NCBI GenBank assembly: GCA_021018995.1
Contig: CM037589.1
Span: forward strand, 10,989,001-11,053,000
Direction of reading: 5' to 3'
Source of the DNA: Chloranthus sessilifolius
Lineage: Eukaryota > Streptophyta > Magnoliopsida > Chloranthales > Chloranthaceae
DNA length: 64,000 nt
Shown: positions 24,591 through 35,694 of the stretch, in pieces
Layout: each line of letters begins with the position of its first letter
Numbering within the stretch: position 1 is the stretch's first letter
The notes under the pieces: generated by a model
Seen by the model: the letters and a program-made list of their open reading frames with translations, nothing else
The model's database searches: none
Told to the model about the DNA's origin: nothing
Translations under genes and position numbers: made by a program

Positions 24591-25460
24591 GATTCAGCCC
24601 CTTTCGAGCTGTTCTTCCCAATCTTTTTCCATACTTTTTCTTCTATTTTTCTAAGCCATTATCCTAAGATTTAAACTATTTTCAACTACAACTTAAACCC
24701 TATAATCTATGCATTTTATTTACAAAAATCTTACCTTGAATATATCTCAAGTTGATTTCAAATCTAGGGTTGGAAGGCTAGGGTTTCCAGCTTTGTTCTA
24801 ACGGATCCCTTGCGCTGAATCAGCCTCTTTAATACTTGAATCCCTCTTCCAATCACCCACAATAACTCCTTGCTTAATCACCCTTTTTACTCCTCTCTCT
24901 CTCTTCTTTACTTCTCTCTCTCTCTTCTTTACTTCTCTCTCAACTACCAAACATCTATTTTAGGGTTATTAAACCCTTTTATCCCTCTCCTAGTTTGTGT
25001 GTTGGGCACATGCACCTCAATAGGTGTATGCGACTTCATATTTACAACACACACCACGCAATAATTCAAACTATCACATCTCGTCCGTTCATTTCATCCT
25101 ATACCAACTCTTGATCTCCTAATTGGTCAAACTTGTGACCAATCGGGCACGGATCCCGAGGTCATAGTTTTGCGTGATTTTTCGGGTTATTACAGCTTCT
25201 GTCTGTTCTGTTGCCACTACTGTAGAGAGAGATTGTGTCACCGCCACCGAAATCCCATTCTCTATGAGATCCCAATATTCCTTGGAACGGAGTAAGTTCT
25301 CCATCAGCATCGCCCAATGATCGTAATGTCCGTCAAATTTGGGAATGGCCAGCTGCACAAAATCACTGCTACTGCCCTCCGCCATTCTGCTTGACTCCCT
25401 TACTCTGAAAGAAAACTGCGATTTCTTTCCACACACACTCACAATCAGGCCCCCTGTGAT

Positions 25461-25475
25461 GGAGCTCTGATACCA
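25461..25475 (-). promoter_or_regulatory. Primer-binding site of the copia element
   Basis: On the minus strand the sequence is TGGTATCAGAGCTCC, complementary to the 3' end of initiator Met tRNA. It lies two bases from the 5' LTR. Confidence 0.93.
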
Positions 25476-25477
25476 AT

Positions 25478-25732
25478 TGTTGAGAACACTGAGAAGAACC
25501 TATAACACACAACCTTGAATGAAAAGTTCTATCTGTTTTATTGATAACAAACTGCAAACTTATAAAGCCTTTTACAAAGGGATAAAGTCAAAATAACAGC
25601 CCACGTTTGCAACACCCTAAAACATGGTAACAGACTAACAAAAACAACTAGTCCCTACAGAATAGGACTTATTAACAGACTGATTAACTAAAAGATCTGA
25701 ATAATAAACTGTTAACTCTAACAGTCTTATCA
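25478..25732 (-). repeat. 5' LTR of the copia element
   Basis: This 255-bp LTR begins at TGTTGAGAACACTGAG next to the primer-binding site and ends at CTTATCA before the TACAT duplication. It contains a short extra segment (about CTGTTAACTC) absent from the other LTR. Confidence 0.93.
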
Positions 25733-26104
25733 TACATTGCTTCTCAAATGTTACTTCACAAAAGGGTTGAAAATGGTGTTGTGTGAGAAGTAGCTTGAGA
25801 CAGCTTTTCAACAAAACACCATTTTCAGCTAAAGGTGGTCAGGGCTTTGGGGTGAAATGTGATTTTTGGAAAAGAGTTGCCAAAGAGCCTTGGAGCGCCT
25901 TTCGCTACCACATTGGATTTTAAGGTCCTCTAAACCAGTCAGCCTTTTAAATCATACTCCAATAGAATTTAGAACTTCAAAATGAAAGGAAATATCTTTG
26001 CCCCGTGGTTCATCTTAGGCAAACGATTTATTCATCAAAATATGTAATTGATTTTTGTTACTAATAAACAATGATACTAATCAAATCATATACATAATGA
26101 GCAG

Positions 26105-27501
26105 GAGGATCGTTCGCCTATCTAAGAATTGAATTGGGTGATTTCATTGCCTTCATAGCCGCCGGCAACATTATCTTCGAATACATCGTGAGCGGTGCGG
26201 CCGTGTCACGCTCATTTACCTCCTATTTTGCGACACTGTGCAACCAGCATCCTGACCGTTTCCGCTTCATTGTCTCCAGCCTTGCCGAGAGCTACAACCA
26301 CCTCGACCCCATGGCTGTCGGAATAACGATTCTCGTAGGAATAGGAGCCACCCTGAGCACAAAGGGCTCCTCCCTATTCAACTACATCACCTCAATCTTC
26401 CATCTTCTCATCATTTTCTTCATCATTATCACCGGTCTTACCAAGGCACATGGTGCCAACATCACCGACGATTTCATGCCGTTTGGGGTTCGTGGCATTT
26501 TCAAGGCTTCAGCTGTGCTCTTCTTCGCGTATATCGGTTTTGACGCCGTCTCAACCATGGCGGAAGAGACGAAGAATCCTGCCAGGGACATACCAATTGG
26601 TCTTATAGGGTCGATGACGATCATAATGTTAGCTTATTGCTTAATGGCCGTTACCCTATGTTTAATGCAGCCGTATAATAAAATCGATGAGAACGCGCCC
26701 TTCTCCATCGCGTTCAAGGCCGTTGGTATGGATTGGGCCAAGTATTTGGTCGCTCTAGGTGCACTTAAGGGCATGACAACGGTAATGCTCGCTGCTTCAG
26801 TGGGTCAGGCACGGTACCTAACACACATTGCTCGCACCCACATGGTCCCACCGTGGCTCGCCAATGTCAACAAACATACCGGCACACCAATAAATGCTAC
26901 ACTTGTTATGGTGGTTTGCACCTCTGTCTTCGCCTTCTTCACCGAGCTCGACATCTTATCCAATCTTCTCTCGATCTCCACTCTCTTCATCTTCTCGCTT
27001 GTTGCACTCGCGTTGCTAGTCCGGAGGTACTATGTGTCGGGTGAGACGTCCGACATTGACCGGAACAAACTTATCGGATTCTTGGCGTGCATCTTATTGT
27101 CGTCGATAAGTACCGCGGTTTATTGGGCAGTTAGTGAGGGTTGGGCACTCTATTGTGTAACTGTGCCCATATGGTTCTTTTCGACATTGGGGTTAAAGAT
27201 GATGGTTAAGGAGGCAAGAAAGCCAAAGTTTTGGGGGACACCACTCGTTCCGTGGTTGCCGTCGGCTTCAATCGCCATAAATGTTTTCTTGTTGGGCTCA
27301 ATGGATGGTGCATCTTTCATGAGGTTCGCGGTATGGACGGTGATCCTGCTAGTTTATTATTTCCTCTTCGGGCTCCATGCATCATTCGATACCGCAAAGG
27401 AGGCTGACAGAGCGGGAATCAGGAGAATTGAGGAGGGCGTTACGGGGCCGGCCCAACAAAATTCAATCAAGTCTGAGATAACTGAAGAAAACAGGAAGTA
27501 A
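26105..27501 (+). CDS. CAT1: Cationic amino acid transporter, CAT1-type, exon 2
   Basis: It encodes residues 139-603, following acceptor ATGAGCAG. It opens with GGSFAYLRIELGDF, then AGNIIFEYIVSGAAVSRSFTS. It contains the family blocks FAYIGFDAVSTMAEETKNP (TM6 region), ALKGMTTVMLAASVGQARY, ARTHMVPPW, KHTGTPINAT, LLSISTLFIFS and LVRRYYVSGET. The ending WGTPLVPWLPSASI and FGLHASFDTA plus a hydrophilic tail is typical of CAT1-type carriers. About twelve further hydrophobic helices are evident, giving about fourteen in all with exon 1. The predicted length of 603 is close to the usual 590-600 of the clade. TAA is at 27499. The frame is clean, so the gene may be functional if the 8.2-kb intron is spliced. 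Confidence 0.95.
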
Positions 27502-29796
27502 GAACAGAAAACCAAGGTTGATCTGTTTTAATATCCAGGATTAGTATTTCTAGCTTGGTTTTGTTGGGTTTGACATCTATGCTATTTAGTTTTCTAATTT
27601 AAATTTGTAAAGAAACTGAAAATTTGTTTCCCCTTTTTATTTATAAATCCTAATTTAGTTTGATTTTACAGATATAATTATTTATGATCTCCTAAGCTTT
27701 AACCAGCTAAGCAGTTGAAAATTGACCCTTGCAAATAGCAATACACTTTGTGCTCACCATATATAGTACAAGTTTACAACTCTTATTTGGAGGTAAACAT
27801 TTCTATATCCCTCTCAACTCAACTATTTTTTTGTCGAAATTAGTTACAATAAAAAGAGGAGGTGGATCCATCTTCTTTTTTTTTTTCTGATGGAATCTAT
27901 TCATTAAGTTAGATCTTATCAATACACACTTAAGGCACATTAATGAAATGTTCCAAATAATCTCCGCAACTCGTTTTGGTGTTCAATATATTTTCTCGTT
28001 ACCTATCAAAAAATAAATAAAATAATAATACTAATAATCTAAATAATGTATCATCTAATCTTATGTAATTTCTCATGAGCTCACTGACCAAATTTGCCCG
28101 ACTTATTGAAATAAATTGCGATTTAATCGTCATTTTCCAGTGACAATTAAATCCTGAATTTTTCAAAAGGGATAATTAGAAAAAACATGCTCCATTCCCA
28201 AATGATTCTGCGTATTATACGCAAGCGAAACCTTTTAGATAAAAGGGTTTTCACACTTTTTGAAAGTTTTGATGAGTGTGAGATACTAATTTCTTCATAT
28301 GTGACTTTACTGCTATACCCTTCTATAAAGACACAAGAAATGGAGAAAGAACCCATCGTTCGGTGAGCTTTGAATGTCACTGAAAAGTGATTGCCAGATA
28401 AATCTACCGGAATTGATCGAAAACAATGAGGGTTTGATTGATTTTTTGGGGTGAACATTTTTGTGTCCTAACTTGACATCAGCCAAGCTCGGGAACCAAC
28501 CCAAAACTCCTTCGTTTCCATCGTCTTCCTTGTTGGATTGATTGCAACTATAAAACTCAATGACTTAGTTTTTTATTACAGTAGGTCTTTAAGGCCTCTA
28601 CTAGGCTGGATCCACATTCTCAGCTCTGATTATGCTGGGAATCTTGTTATGTTTACAAAAGAATTCTCGAAAAAATAGCTTGTTTCTTTTCAGATTATGA
28701 TATAATTTTAAAACTTTTGCATGCGTCGCAGATGCTCCATTGATTTCGTTCTCTATTCAGCTTTTGTTGTTTTCAACCGTTTTGAGTTCTTCTCCTTGAG
28801 TATTGATCGCCTTGTTTATTTTAAAAATATATAAATTCAAATAAGCCATTTTCATGTGTGAAGCTCTGCATTTTTCCTTCTCAACGTTTTATTGTTTTAT
28901 TCTTTAGTCGATCCAACTCGGGAATCAGCCGAGTCGATTTGATCTGATATTCGTATCACCATTTCCTTTTCAACACACAGAAATTGAAAGTTGAAATGCC
29001 CAACAACCGATCGAAACTTTAATTTTGTGGAGAAGAAGGTTCAGTTTTGGGCTGCTGGAGAGAAGATAAGTAGATCAACATTATGGTCATTTCACATGGC
29101 CTAAAATAAGCTTAGTGCAAAAATCAAAATAGCTCGACCTCTATTAATGGTGGCTTAAAGCTTTTACATCATTAATGAGATCAAGCTCTTGTCAAGGATC
29201 TTTCAACCTTGTTGGCTTCACAATACAGGATTTTTTTTGAAAAAAAAAAATTAATATATATTCCAAAAAATTACATAGCAAGAAATGAAAAGAACCAAGA
29301 AAGAAGTATAGCCAAATTTGAGAAGAAGAAGAAGAGCAGGTTGTTGCATCAGACCTTGGTTCTCTTTGGAGGAGAAGAAGAGCCGGCTATTTTTGGGGCT
29401 AGGATTCTAAAGTACCCTCATTAAATATGAGGGTACTTTAGTACTTTCATATGTAAAAGTCCGATCACAAGTGAGAAACTTTCTATATCTCACATCTTTT
29501 AGTATCTCTATTTTCCGTGAAAGCATGATTCTCTAAAAGCTTTGGATTTAGTATAATACTCCAAAAACTTCTCAAAAGGGGCATGTTTTCCTAAAGTGGA
29601 AATGTTATGACTTTTCAAAAATAGCAAATTTCACTAACAAAATGAAATTTTTTTTTACTTTTCTCTAATTTTCTATTTTTCTCAAGCTTTTAATGTTTAT
29701 TAATTTTTGTTAATATCTTATTTATGAAAAAAAAATTTAAGTTTTTTCCCACTCTTTCCTCTTTTTCCCCTGGTCTGCGGTTTCAATTTTACTATT
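27502..29796. other. CAT1 3' flank and intergenic DNA
   Basis: The first 150-200 bases are the probable 3' UTR (TTATTTATAAATCC at about 27640 may serve as a poly-A signal). The rest is AT-rich with no convincing gene. An open frame at 28147-28458 (minus) has no recognisable domain. A purine-rich segment (29280-29340) and an inverted repeat TACCCTCATTAAATATGAGGGTA at about 29411-29433 are present. Confidence 0.4.
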
Positions 29797-29802
29797 AACT
29801 AT

Positions 29803-29991
29803 TTTTTTTTTATAACTTAAGGTAATCTCAAGCTTACACTTGGACTAATCTCTAAGGGATGCCCTTGCCCTCACCGTGTAACGAGTATTTCACAATTTAC
29901 ACACCCTATGGAGCACCTTGTTATCACAGAAGGGAGATACCTACACTCAATCCCATGACCTTTTGGTACCAAAGCCCCTACCAACTGCGCC
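29803..29991 (-). mobile_element. tRNA-derived SINE
   Basis: On the minus strand it reads GTTGGCGCAGTTGGTAGGGG (A-box region) and GGTCATGGGATTGAG (B-box region), followed by a body ending TTAAGTTATA and an A9-10 tail (plus 29802-29811). AACTAT flanks both sides (29797-29802 and 29992-29997), a plausible target duplication. A related 3' end lies at 13330-13380. Confidence 0.7.
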
Positions 29992-30238
29992 AACTATAAA
30001 ACTGCTTGTTTATAAGCTCTCACAGCTTTTGGTCGGATGGTCAAGAATCAAGATTGTTTTAATAAATGTTATAATTTGAACTATGATCTATCAATACGCA
30101 AATTTGTTGATGCAATGTGTGTGGCATTGATGACCCAAACATCATCAATGGTGATTTTTTTATTTCTAAGAGACACAAATTCCAAAAAGTGACTTGTGAG
30201 CATTATGTGTATCACTTAATCTTTAGGTCATATTTTTA

Positions 30239-30635
30239 AGAGTACCTTTAAAGCCATCCACTGAATTTTTGAGTTCACCCATGTTGAAATACATTGAGTA
30301 CGTTGAATCTGAAGATAGAGATTGTTTATCCTCCCAATCTTTCACACAATGGATCTTGAGTGTACCATTAGACAATCGGTGTTGTATTTCACATGGCACA
30401 CATCTCAAAAAAGTGACCTTAACATCACGTGGAAGCTCAAAATTAATTTTAAGCTCACTTTTTTGAGTGTGTACCACATGAAATAAGAAAATGACTGTAT
30501 GATGGTATGCCCATAATCTCAAGATCCATCGTGTGAAAGATTGGAACGACACTTTATATCGTCTCATTCAATGCAATTAATGTCTTTCAGCATGGGTGAA
30601 CTCAAAGATTTGGTAGGTGGATTTGAAGGTACTCT
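30239..30635. mobile_element. Hairpin MITE with AGAGTACCTT ends
   Basis: The left arm AGAGTACCTTTAAAGCCATCC pairs with the right arm (reverse complement AGAGTACCTTCAAATCCACC). Pairing continues through GAGTTCACCCATG, CCAATCTTTCACAC and TCAAAAAAGTGA to a small central loop. T-rich 8-mers (TATTTTTA and AATTTTTT) flank it. A truncated relative is at 9830-10075. The open frames on it are arm by-products. Confidence 0.8.
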
Positions 30636-30659
30636 AATTTTTTAAAGGTGTGTCGCATG

Positions 30660-31190
30660 GAATTCAAAAATATCTTCCTATGTTCTTAGGATATGTTGCG
30701 AAAGATTGGAACAAAGAAAGAAATGATTTCTATCATCTTATTTGAAGCCGTCAATAAATTTCAGTTGTAGTTAATAGAGGATATTTAATATTTGGTGGGG
30801 GTTAGTGCACATTGTACATGCTCATCCAAATGAAGAAGAAAAAGGAAGGCTCCTGGTCCCATCATCCAAACTGAATTTTAGTTAAGAAATTTGAATTACA
30901 AATGTATGATGATCATAAAACTCGATTGATTACATGTATAACGAAAATGTTTATTAATCAGAAGATGCACTATTTTCACATAATTATTACAGTTACCATC
31001 ACACTTCTATATGTTTTAATGTCATCCCATCTCTCTATTGTTGAGCTAACCTGCATTCTCAAATGTGAATGTGTCATTAATTTTATACACCTACCCATTT
31101 TTAGCGTAGGTGGCGGTAGGTGGTGTTATATAATTCACGAGGGCCATCATATAGATTGTAATCATAGTGACTAAGAAATAAATCAACTTA
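30660..31190. other. Unassigned intergenic DNA
   Basis: No gene or clear element is seen between the MITE and the GGGCTTGTTTGG end at 31193. Confidence 0.4.
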
Positions 31191-31469
31191 GGGCTTGTTT
31201 GGATAGGGGGAAAGGAAAAGAAATCATAGGAAATAAAAGGAAATGTGATACTTTCCTATGTTTAGCAATAAAGTTGTGTCACTGAAAATCATAAGAAAAT
31301 TTAAAATTTTCTTTCCATTGGAAACCGACAAATCCCTCTAAAATAGGAGGATTTTATTGGAAAACTTTTGTCATTCTCGATTTCTCTCTTTTTCTCTCAT
31401 CTATCTCTCACTCTTTTTTAATGAAAAAATTGAAACAAAATCAACTATTAAAAAAATTACAAAAATTAA

Positions 31470-32330
31470 AATAAAATAATAAAAATTTAAATTTTTTTTT
31501 AAAAGTAAAAAAAACAAAGATAAAATAATTAAACAAAAAAAATAAAATAATAAAATAAATATTAAAAAATTAAAAATTAAAAAAATATAAATATAAGAAA
31601 TAATAAAAATAATAAAATAATAAAAAATATAAAAATTAAAAATATTTTTAATAAAATAAATAAATAATAATAAATTAATTAAAATAATAAATAAAATTAA
31701 AATTACAAAAATTAAAATTAAAATTTTAAAAATTTAAAAATATTTAAAATACAAAAATAAATAATAAATAATAAATAAAATAAGATTTTAAAATAAATAA
31801 GTTAAAAATATAAAAATTAAAATTAAAAAAATTAAAAATTAAAATAAAAATAATAAAAAATAATTTTTTTAATAAAATAAATAATAAATAATAAATAAAT
31901 TACAATAAAAAATAATAATATTAATATAAAATTTTAAAAAATAAAAAAAATTTCAAAAAATAAAATAAAAATACAAAAATAAAAAATAAAATAAAATAAT
32001 AAAAAATAAATTAATAAATTAAAATTAAAACTAAAAAATTAAAATAAATAATATTTTTTTTTAATAAAAAAAATAAAAATAAAAAATAAAAATACAAAAT
32101 ACAAAATTTTAAAAAACTTAAAAAATTTTAAAAAATAAAATAAAAATACGAAAATAAATAATAAAATAAAATAATTTAATAAAATAAATAATTAATAATT
32201 AATAAATAAAATTAAAATTTTAAAAATTTTAAAAATATAAAATAGTCAAATAATATAATATAATAAATAATAATAATAAATCAAATAATAAAATAAAATA
32301 ATATAAATAAAATAATACTTTATTATTATT
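31470..32330. repeat. Low-complexity A/T-only tract of about 860 bp
   Basis: Nearly every base is A or T, built from words such as AAATAATAAAATAA and AAATTTTAAAAATT; C and G occur only sporadically. Confidence 0.95.
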
Positions 32331-32618
32331 ATTATTATTTTATTTTTTTTTAATTTTTTAACTTTTTATTTTTATTTATTTTATCAAAAGAAAGAGAGAG
32401 AGAGAGAGAGAGAGTGATTTTATTTTTTATTTTTTTACTTTTTATTTAATTTTTATTTATTTATTTTTAAAATGAAGTAAAAAAATAATAAAATTAAAAT
32501 TAAATATAAAAAAATTTAAAATTTTAAAATTTTTTAAAAAAGAAAATAATAATAAAAATAATAATAAATAAATAAAAATTAAATCTCTCTCTATCTCTTA
32601 GCTCTCTATTATCATTCT

Positions 32619-33659
32619 CAGTGGCGGAACCACGTCACCACCAGTGCAGGCGCACGCTCCCACTAAAATTCAAATTTTTATATATTTTTTTTAATATATA
32701 AAAGTTAAAATTTTGGGCGCCCTCTCTCTCCCCCTATTCTCTGTCTCCCTATTCTCTCTCCCTAAACTATCGCCCTCTCTCTCCCCCTATTTTCTCTCTC
32801 CCTATTCTCTCTCTCTCTCTCTCCCTATTCTCTCTCTCTCACTCTCTCTCTCTCTCTCCCTATTCTCTCTCCCTAAACTACCTCTCTCCCTAAAGGGCCT
32901 AAACTACCGCCCTCTCTCTCCCCCTATTCTCTCTCCCTAAACTACCGCCCTCTCTCTCCCCTATTCTCTCTCCCCCTATTATCTCTCCCTAAAGGGCCTA
33001 AACTACCGCCCTCTCTATTCTCTCTCCCTAAACTACCGCCCAACTCCCACGCCCTCCCTTTTTTTCAGCCTTTTTTCTCTCTAAAATCCTAAAACTCACT
33101 CTCTCTCTCTCTAAAAAAACTCACACCGGCCCTCTCTCTAAAAAACTCGGCCACCATCACGCATCCAAGCCACCGCCTCCTGGCCAACTCTTTCTTGCTC
33201 TTTTCTTCTTCTTCTTGTCTCTCTATCTAGATTTAGGGTTTTATTTATTTTTTAATTGATTTAGGGTTATGGTTTGTACTTCTTTTTCTTGTTTCTTTCT
33301 CTATATTTAGGGTTTTTTTTTAGATGGGCTTTCTTCAAATTTTTTCTTGTTTCTGTTAAAAGAATATTTATTTTAAATATATTAAAATATTTTCATTACC
33401 TATTTTGTTCACAAAATCACAAATGCTTTATGCTTCTCAATTTTTTTCTCTGAAAAAAATTAATATACCAAGCCCAGGGGAATTAATGATTAATCAGTAA
33501 TCAGTAATCACCCATTGTTAAAAATTTCTGTTTTTTATATAATTTTAATAAAAATTATATTTTATAATATAAATTAGTTTAAATTTAAATTCATTGTATA
33601 AAATTTATCTCTAATTCATTTTGCGCCCCACCTAGATGAGAATCCTGGTTCCGTCACTG
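32619..33659. mobile_element. hAT-like element with CAGTGRCGGAACCA ends
   Basis: It starts CAGTGGCGGAACCACG and its right end reads CAGTGACGGAACCAGG on the minus strand. A perfect 8-bp duplication ATCATTCT flanks it (32611-32618 and 33660-33667). The 1041 bp contain a C/T-rich minisatellite but no transposase, so it is non-autonomous. Confidence 0.85.
32718..33030. repeat. Pyrimidine minisatellite (CCCTATTCTCTCTCCCTAAACTACCGCC units)
   Basis: Variable-length units combine CTCTCTCTCC, CCTATTCTCTCTCCC and CTAAACTACCGCC. It lies entirely within the hAT-like element. Confidence 0.9.
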
Positions 33660-34309
33660 ATCATTCTTCTTTTTAGATGTCTTTCTCTTTGAGTCTCTCT
33701 CTCCTAAATTTTCTCTCTCTACATATTTCTTTTAATTTATCTCTCCTAAATTTTTTCTCTCTCCTCAAATTTCTCTCTTTCTCTCTCTCTTAAACTCACT
33801 TTTTTTCTTTCCTAATTTTTCTCTCTTATAAAATTTCCTTCATAATAGAAAATTAAATTTATTGAGTGTGTGAAATATACCATCAATAATGATCATTTTT
33901 TATGTGTCAATTACACAATCCAAACACCAGAAAATAATGAATTCCTATGAATTCCCAAAGAGCTAGAATCCATTGGATTTATAAAATCTTTTCCGATGTT
34001 TTCCGAAAAATTGCCAAACAGACCGTTTGAAAAAAATTAGAAAAAGTTGGCAAATTTCATCTAATTCATGAAAAATTGGTCAAAATTCGTTAAAAAAAAT
34101 GTAAAAATATATTAATTAAAAATTATAAAAATTGTAAATTTTGAAAAAAAAAAAAAATAGGGCAAATTTCTCACAAATATAGGGAAATTTGTGAATAATT
34201 CGTGAAATTCAGGAATAATTTTGACAATTTACAATTGTTTGAAAAAGTCGCAAATAATTTTAAAATAATTCATTTCAAAAAATCTGACTTACACTACGTG
34301 AAAAAGCCA

Positions 34310-34470
34310 AAAAAATCACTGCCTTAAACAGTGATTTTTTCAAAAAATCATTGCCCTAAACAGTTGTAAAAAAAGGAGTGATTTTTTTTACCACTATACA
34401 AGACAGTGATTTATGAACTTCAACAACAACTGCTCTTAACTGTCATAGAAAAAATCACTGCTTTTGGCAG
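34310..34470. repeat. CACTA subterminal repeats (CAGTGATTTTTT)
   Basis: At least six copies of AATCACTGCC or AACAGTGATTTTT occur in both orientations within 180 bp of the CACTA end. Such repeats are the known binding sites of CACTA-type transposase partners. Confidence 0.75.
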
Positions 34471-35631
34471 TAGTTTTTTTATGCAAATTTTTGTTGAAAA
34501 AAATACTATTTAAAAAAAAAAAAAATTACGTCGACGATTTTTTATGCATTTTTCTTTTAAATAATATTTTTTTTATACTATTTTTCTAATGCTTTAAAAA
34601 AAATTATATAAAAAAAAAAAGCTATTAATCTCATATTTCAACACATTCATTCAACTCAAATGTAAATTCTTCAATGTCATTAATAAAAAAAATAGAAGCC
34701 CAATTATTTTATTCAAATAAAATGTTTCATCTCAATCTATGATCCAACCTTTTGAATCAGCTAAATATTTTAGACTCTACATGTCTAATCCTTTTATTCA
34801 AACAAAAAGAAGAAGAAAAGAAAGAGAGTTAATAATCTGAGAATACCATGGCCCATTTTCAAAATAAAAGAAAAAATAAATAAATTTGCTTCGCCTCTCC
34901 TGCCAAGTGTCCCCGACCCCTGGTGATCCGTTTGAGGTGAGCTTGAAATCGATCGCCTGAAATCAAAAGGAAAACATCATTAAACTGCAATAGTGATGGC
35001 TTCCATCTAAGGAGTCCTCATCTAATAGGCCGGTTGAAAATATTGACCTATTATATAAATAGGTTGTATTCAAGTTAGCCCAAACCCGACTTGAACCCAA
35101 CCTAATACCTGTTTGCTACACAATATGTAGGTATATCATTTTTTTAATAGATCCAGGTCAGGTCCAAAAGTGGATAACAGGTCGGGGTCCAAAACTGAAA
35201 ATACAATTAAACCTATGAATCAAGAATGAGTGCAGAAAAAGTACATTGACTATAGAAAATACTCAAAATTTTAATTTTACGCTAAGGATAAGTATAAAAA
35301 GAAATACAAATTTATATAAATATAAATACTAACAGAAGATATAAATATAAAAAGAAATACAAATTTTATCATCATGCCCATAGTGTACAAATGTGCTCGG
35401 CCCTCCCGTTCATCACATGCTTCCCCCAAACATGCCAATCCTTTAAGAAAGCAATGGAGTATCCTTGTCTATCCCTACATTTAAAGATATTGGTGTAAAT
35501 ATGCATTGCAAAGTTTGCATAGAAAACTGTGTTAAAAATACATAGAAAAAAAAATTTCAACTGACAGCTCCATCACTTTATGCAATTTTTAATATGGAGT
35601 TCTTTGTACTTCATAGGTTCTATAGACTTGT

Positions 35632-35632
35632 A

Positions 35633-35691
<59 letters not shown>
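35632..35691. repeat. (TA)n microsatellite
   Basis: About 28 TA dinucleotides. Confidence 0.95.

Positions 35692-35694
<3 letters not shown>

Larger units (their letters stand above)
22622..25194 (-). mobile_element. Solo LTR copy B, nested in copia gag
   Basis: It begins TGTGACAGCCCGGATTT and ends TTTTTCGGGTTATTACA, with a perfect 5-bp duplication GCTTC (22617-22621 and 25195-25199). Removing the insert restores an uninterrupted gag frame, so the borders are exact. The inverted ends are TGTGACAGCCCG and TGTAATAACCCG. The 2573 bp contain no gag, pol, PBS or polypurine tract. It is younger than the copia element it splits. Confidence 0.88.
18754..25385 (-). pseudogene. Copia gag-pol polyprotein, disrupted
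   Basis: The gag ATG is at 25385 (MAEGSSSDFVQL). Gag is cut at 25195 by the nested LTR and resumes at 22616. Next come a zinc knuckle CFKCHKLGHLKYEC, the protease motif WFLDSGCSNHMSG, and integrase (HADICGPI, DFSRKTW, QQNGVAERKNRT). Then RT (WREAMNVEIEAIERNKTW, LDVKSAFLHGEL, and YVDDL near 19702) and RNase H (YSDSDFAGDVDDRKST, TTEAEY, RSKHIDIRFH, ADIMTKPL) ending at 18754. An in-frame TAG at 20711-20713 separates integrase from RT. Frameshifts are evident near 19900 and between 19390 and 19310. It is therefore non-functional. The family is plant copia by motif content; the lineage was not assigned. Confidence 0.92.
18478..25732 (-). mobile_element. Full-length Ty1/copia retrotransposon in the CAT1 intron
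   Basis: The element has two LTRs, a primer-binding site, a polypurine tract, a TACAT duplication and a degenerate gag-pol on the minus strand, opposite to the host gene. Excluding the nested LTR (22622-25194) and one TACAT-independent 5-bp copy it is about 4.7 kb, usual for copia. The domain order gag, protease, integrase, RT, RNase H is the copia order. Stops, frameshifts and the nested insertion make it unable to move by itself. Confidence 0.95.
17898..26104 (+). other. 8.2-kb intron 1 of the CAT1-type gene
   Basis: The donor is GTAGGT (17898) and the acceptor is ATGAGCAG (26097-26104). About 7.26 kb of it is the copia element with its nested LTR, leaving about 0.95 kb of original intron. 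The left remainder (17898-18472) holds an inverted repeat (TCAGGTCCAACCTGTTG at 17972 against CACCTGTTGGACCTGA near 18162) and a duplicated segment of about 50 bp with AAATCGAGGT near 18286 and 18340. The right remainder holds a hairpin-like 25741-25850 segment. Confidence 0.85.
31193..34025. mobile_element. Possible GGGCTTGTTTGG-type element enclosing AT-rich DNA
   Basis: The left end GGGCTTGTTTGGATAGGGGG and the right end (reverse complement GGTCTGTTTGGCAATTTTTC) share the GGYYTGTTTGG motif common at plant MITE ends. Both ends are followed inward by related GGAAA-rich sequence. No matching target duplication was found, so the borders and unity of this element are uncertain. Confidence 0.35.

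Noticed and set aside
28147-28458. 103-codon minus-strand open frame downstream of CAT1
   Set aside because: No motif, no start context, AT-rich surroundings.
30223-30567. 114-codon minus-strand open frame
   Set aside because: It lies within the arms of a hairpin MITE and is explained by it.
34885-34960. Possible minus-strand exon (AIDFKLTSNGSPGVGDTWQ) after a TTTCAG acceptor inside the CACTA element
   Set aside because: Only about 25 residues, no donor site or family recognised, so it is not listed as a gene fragment.
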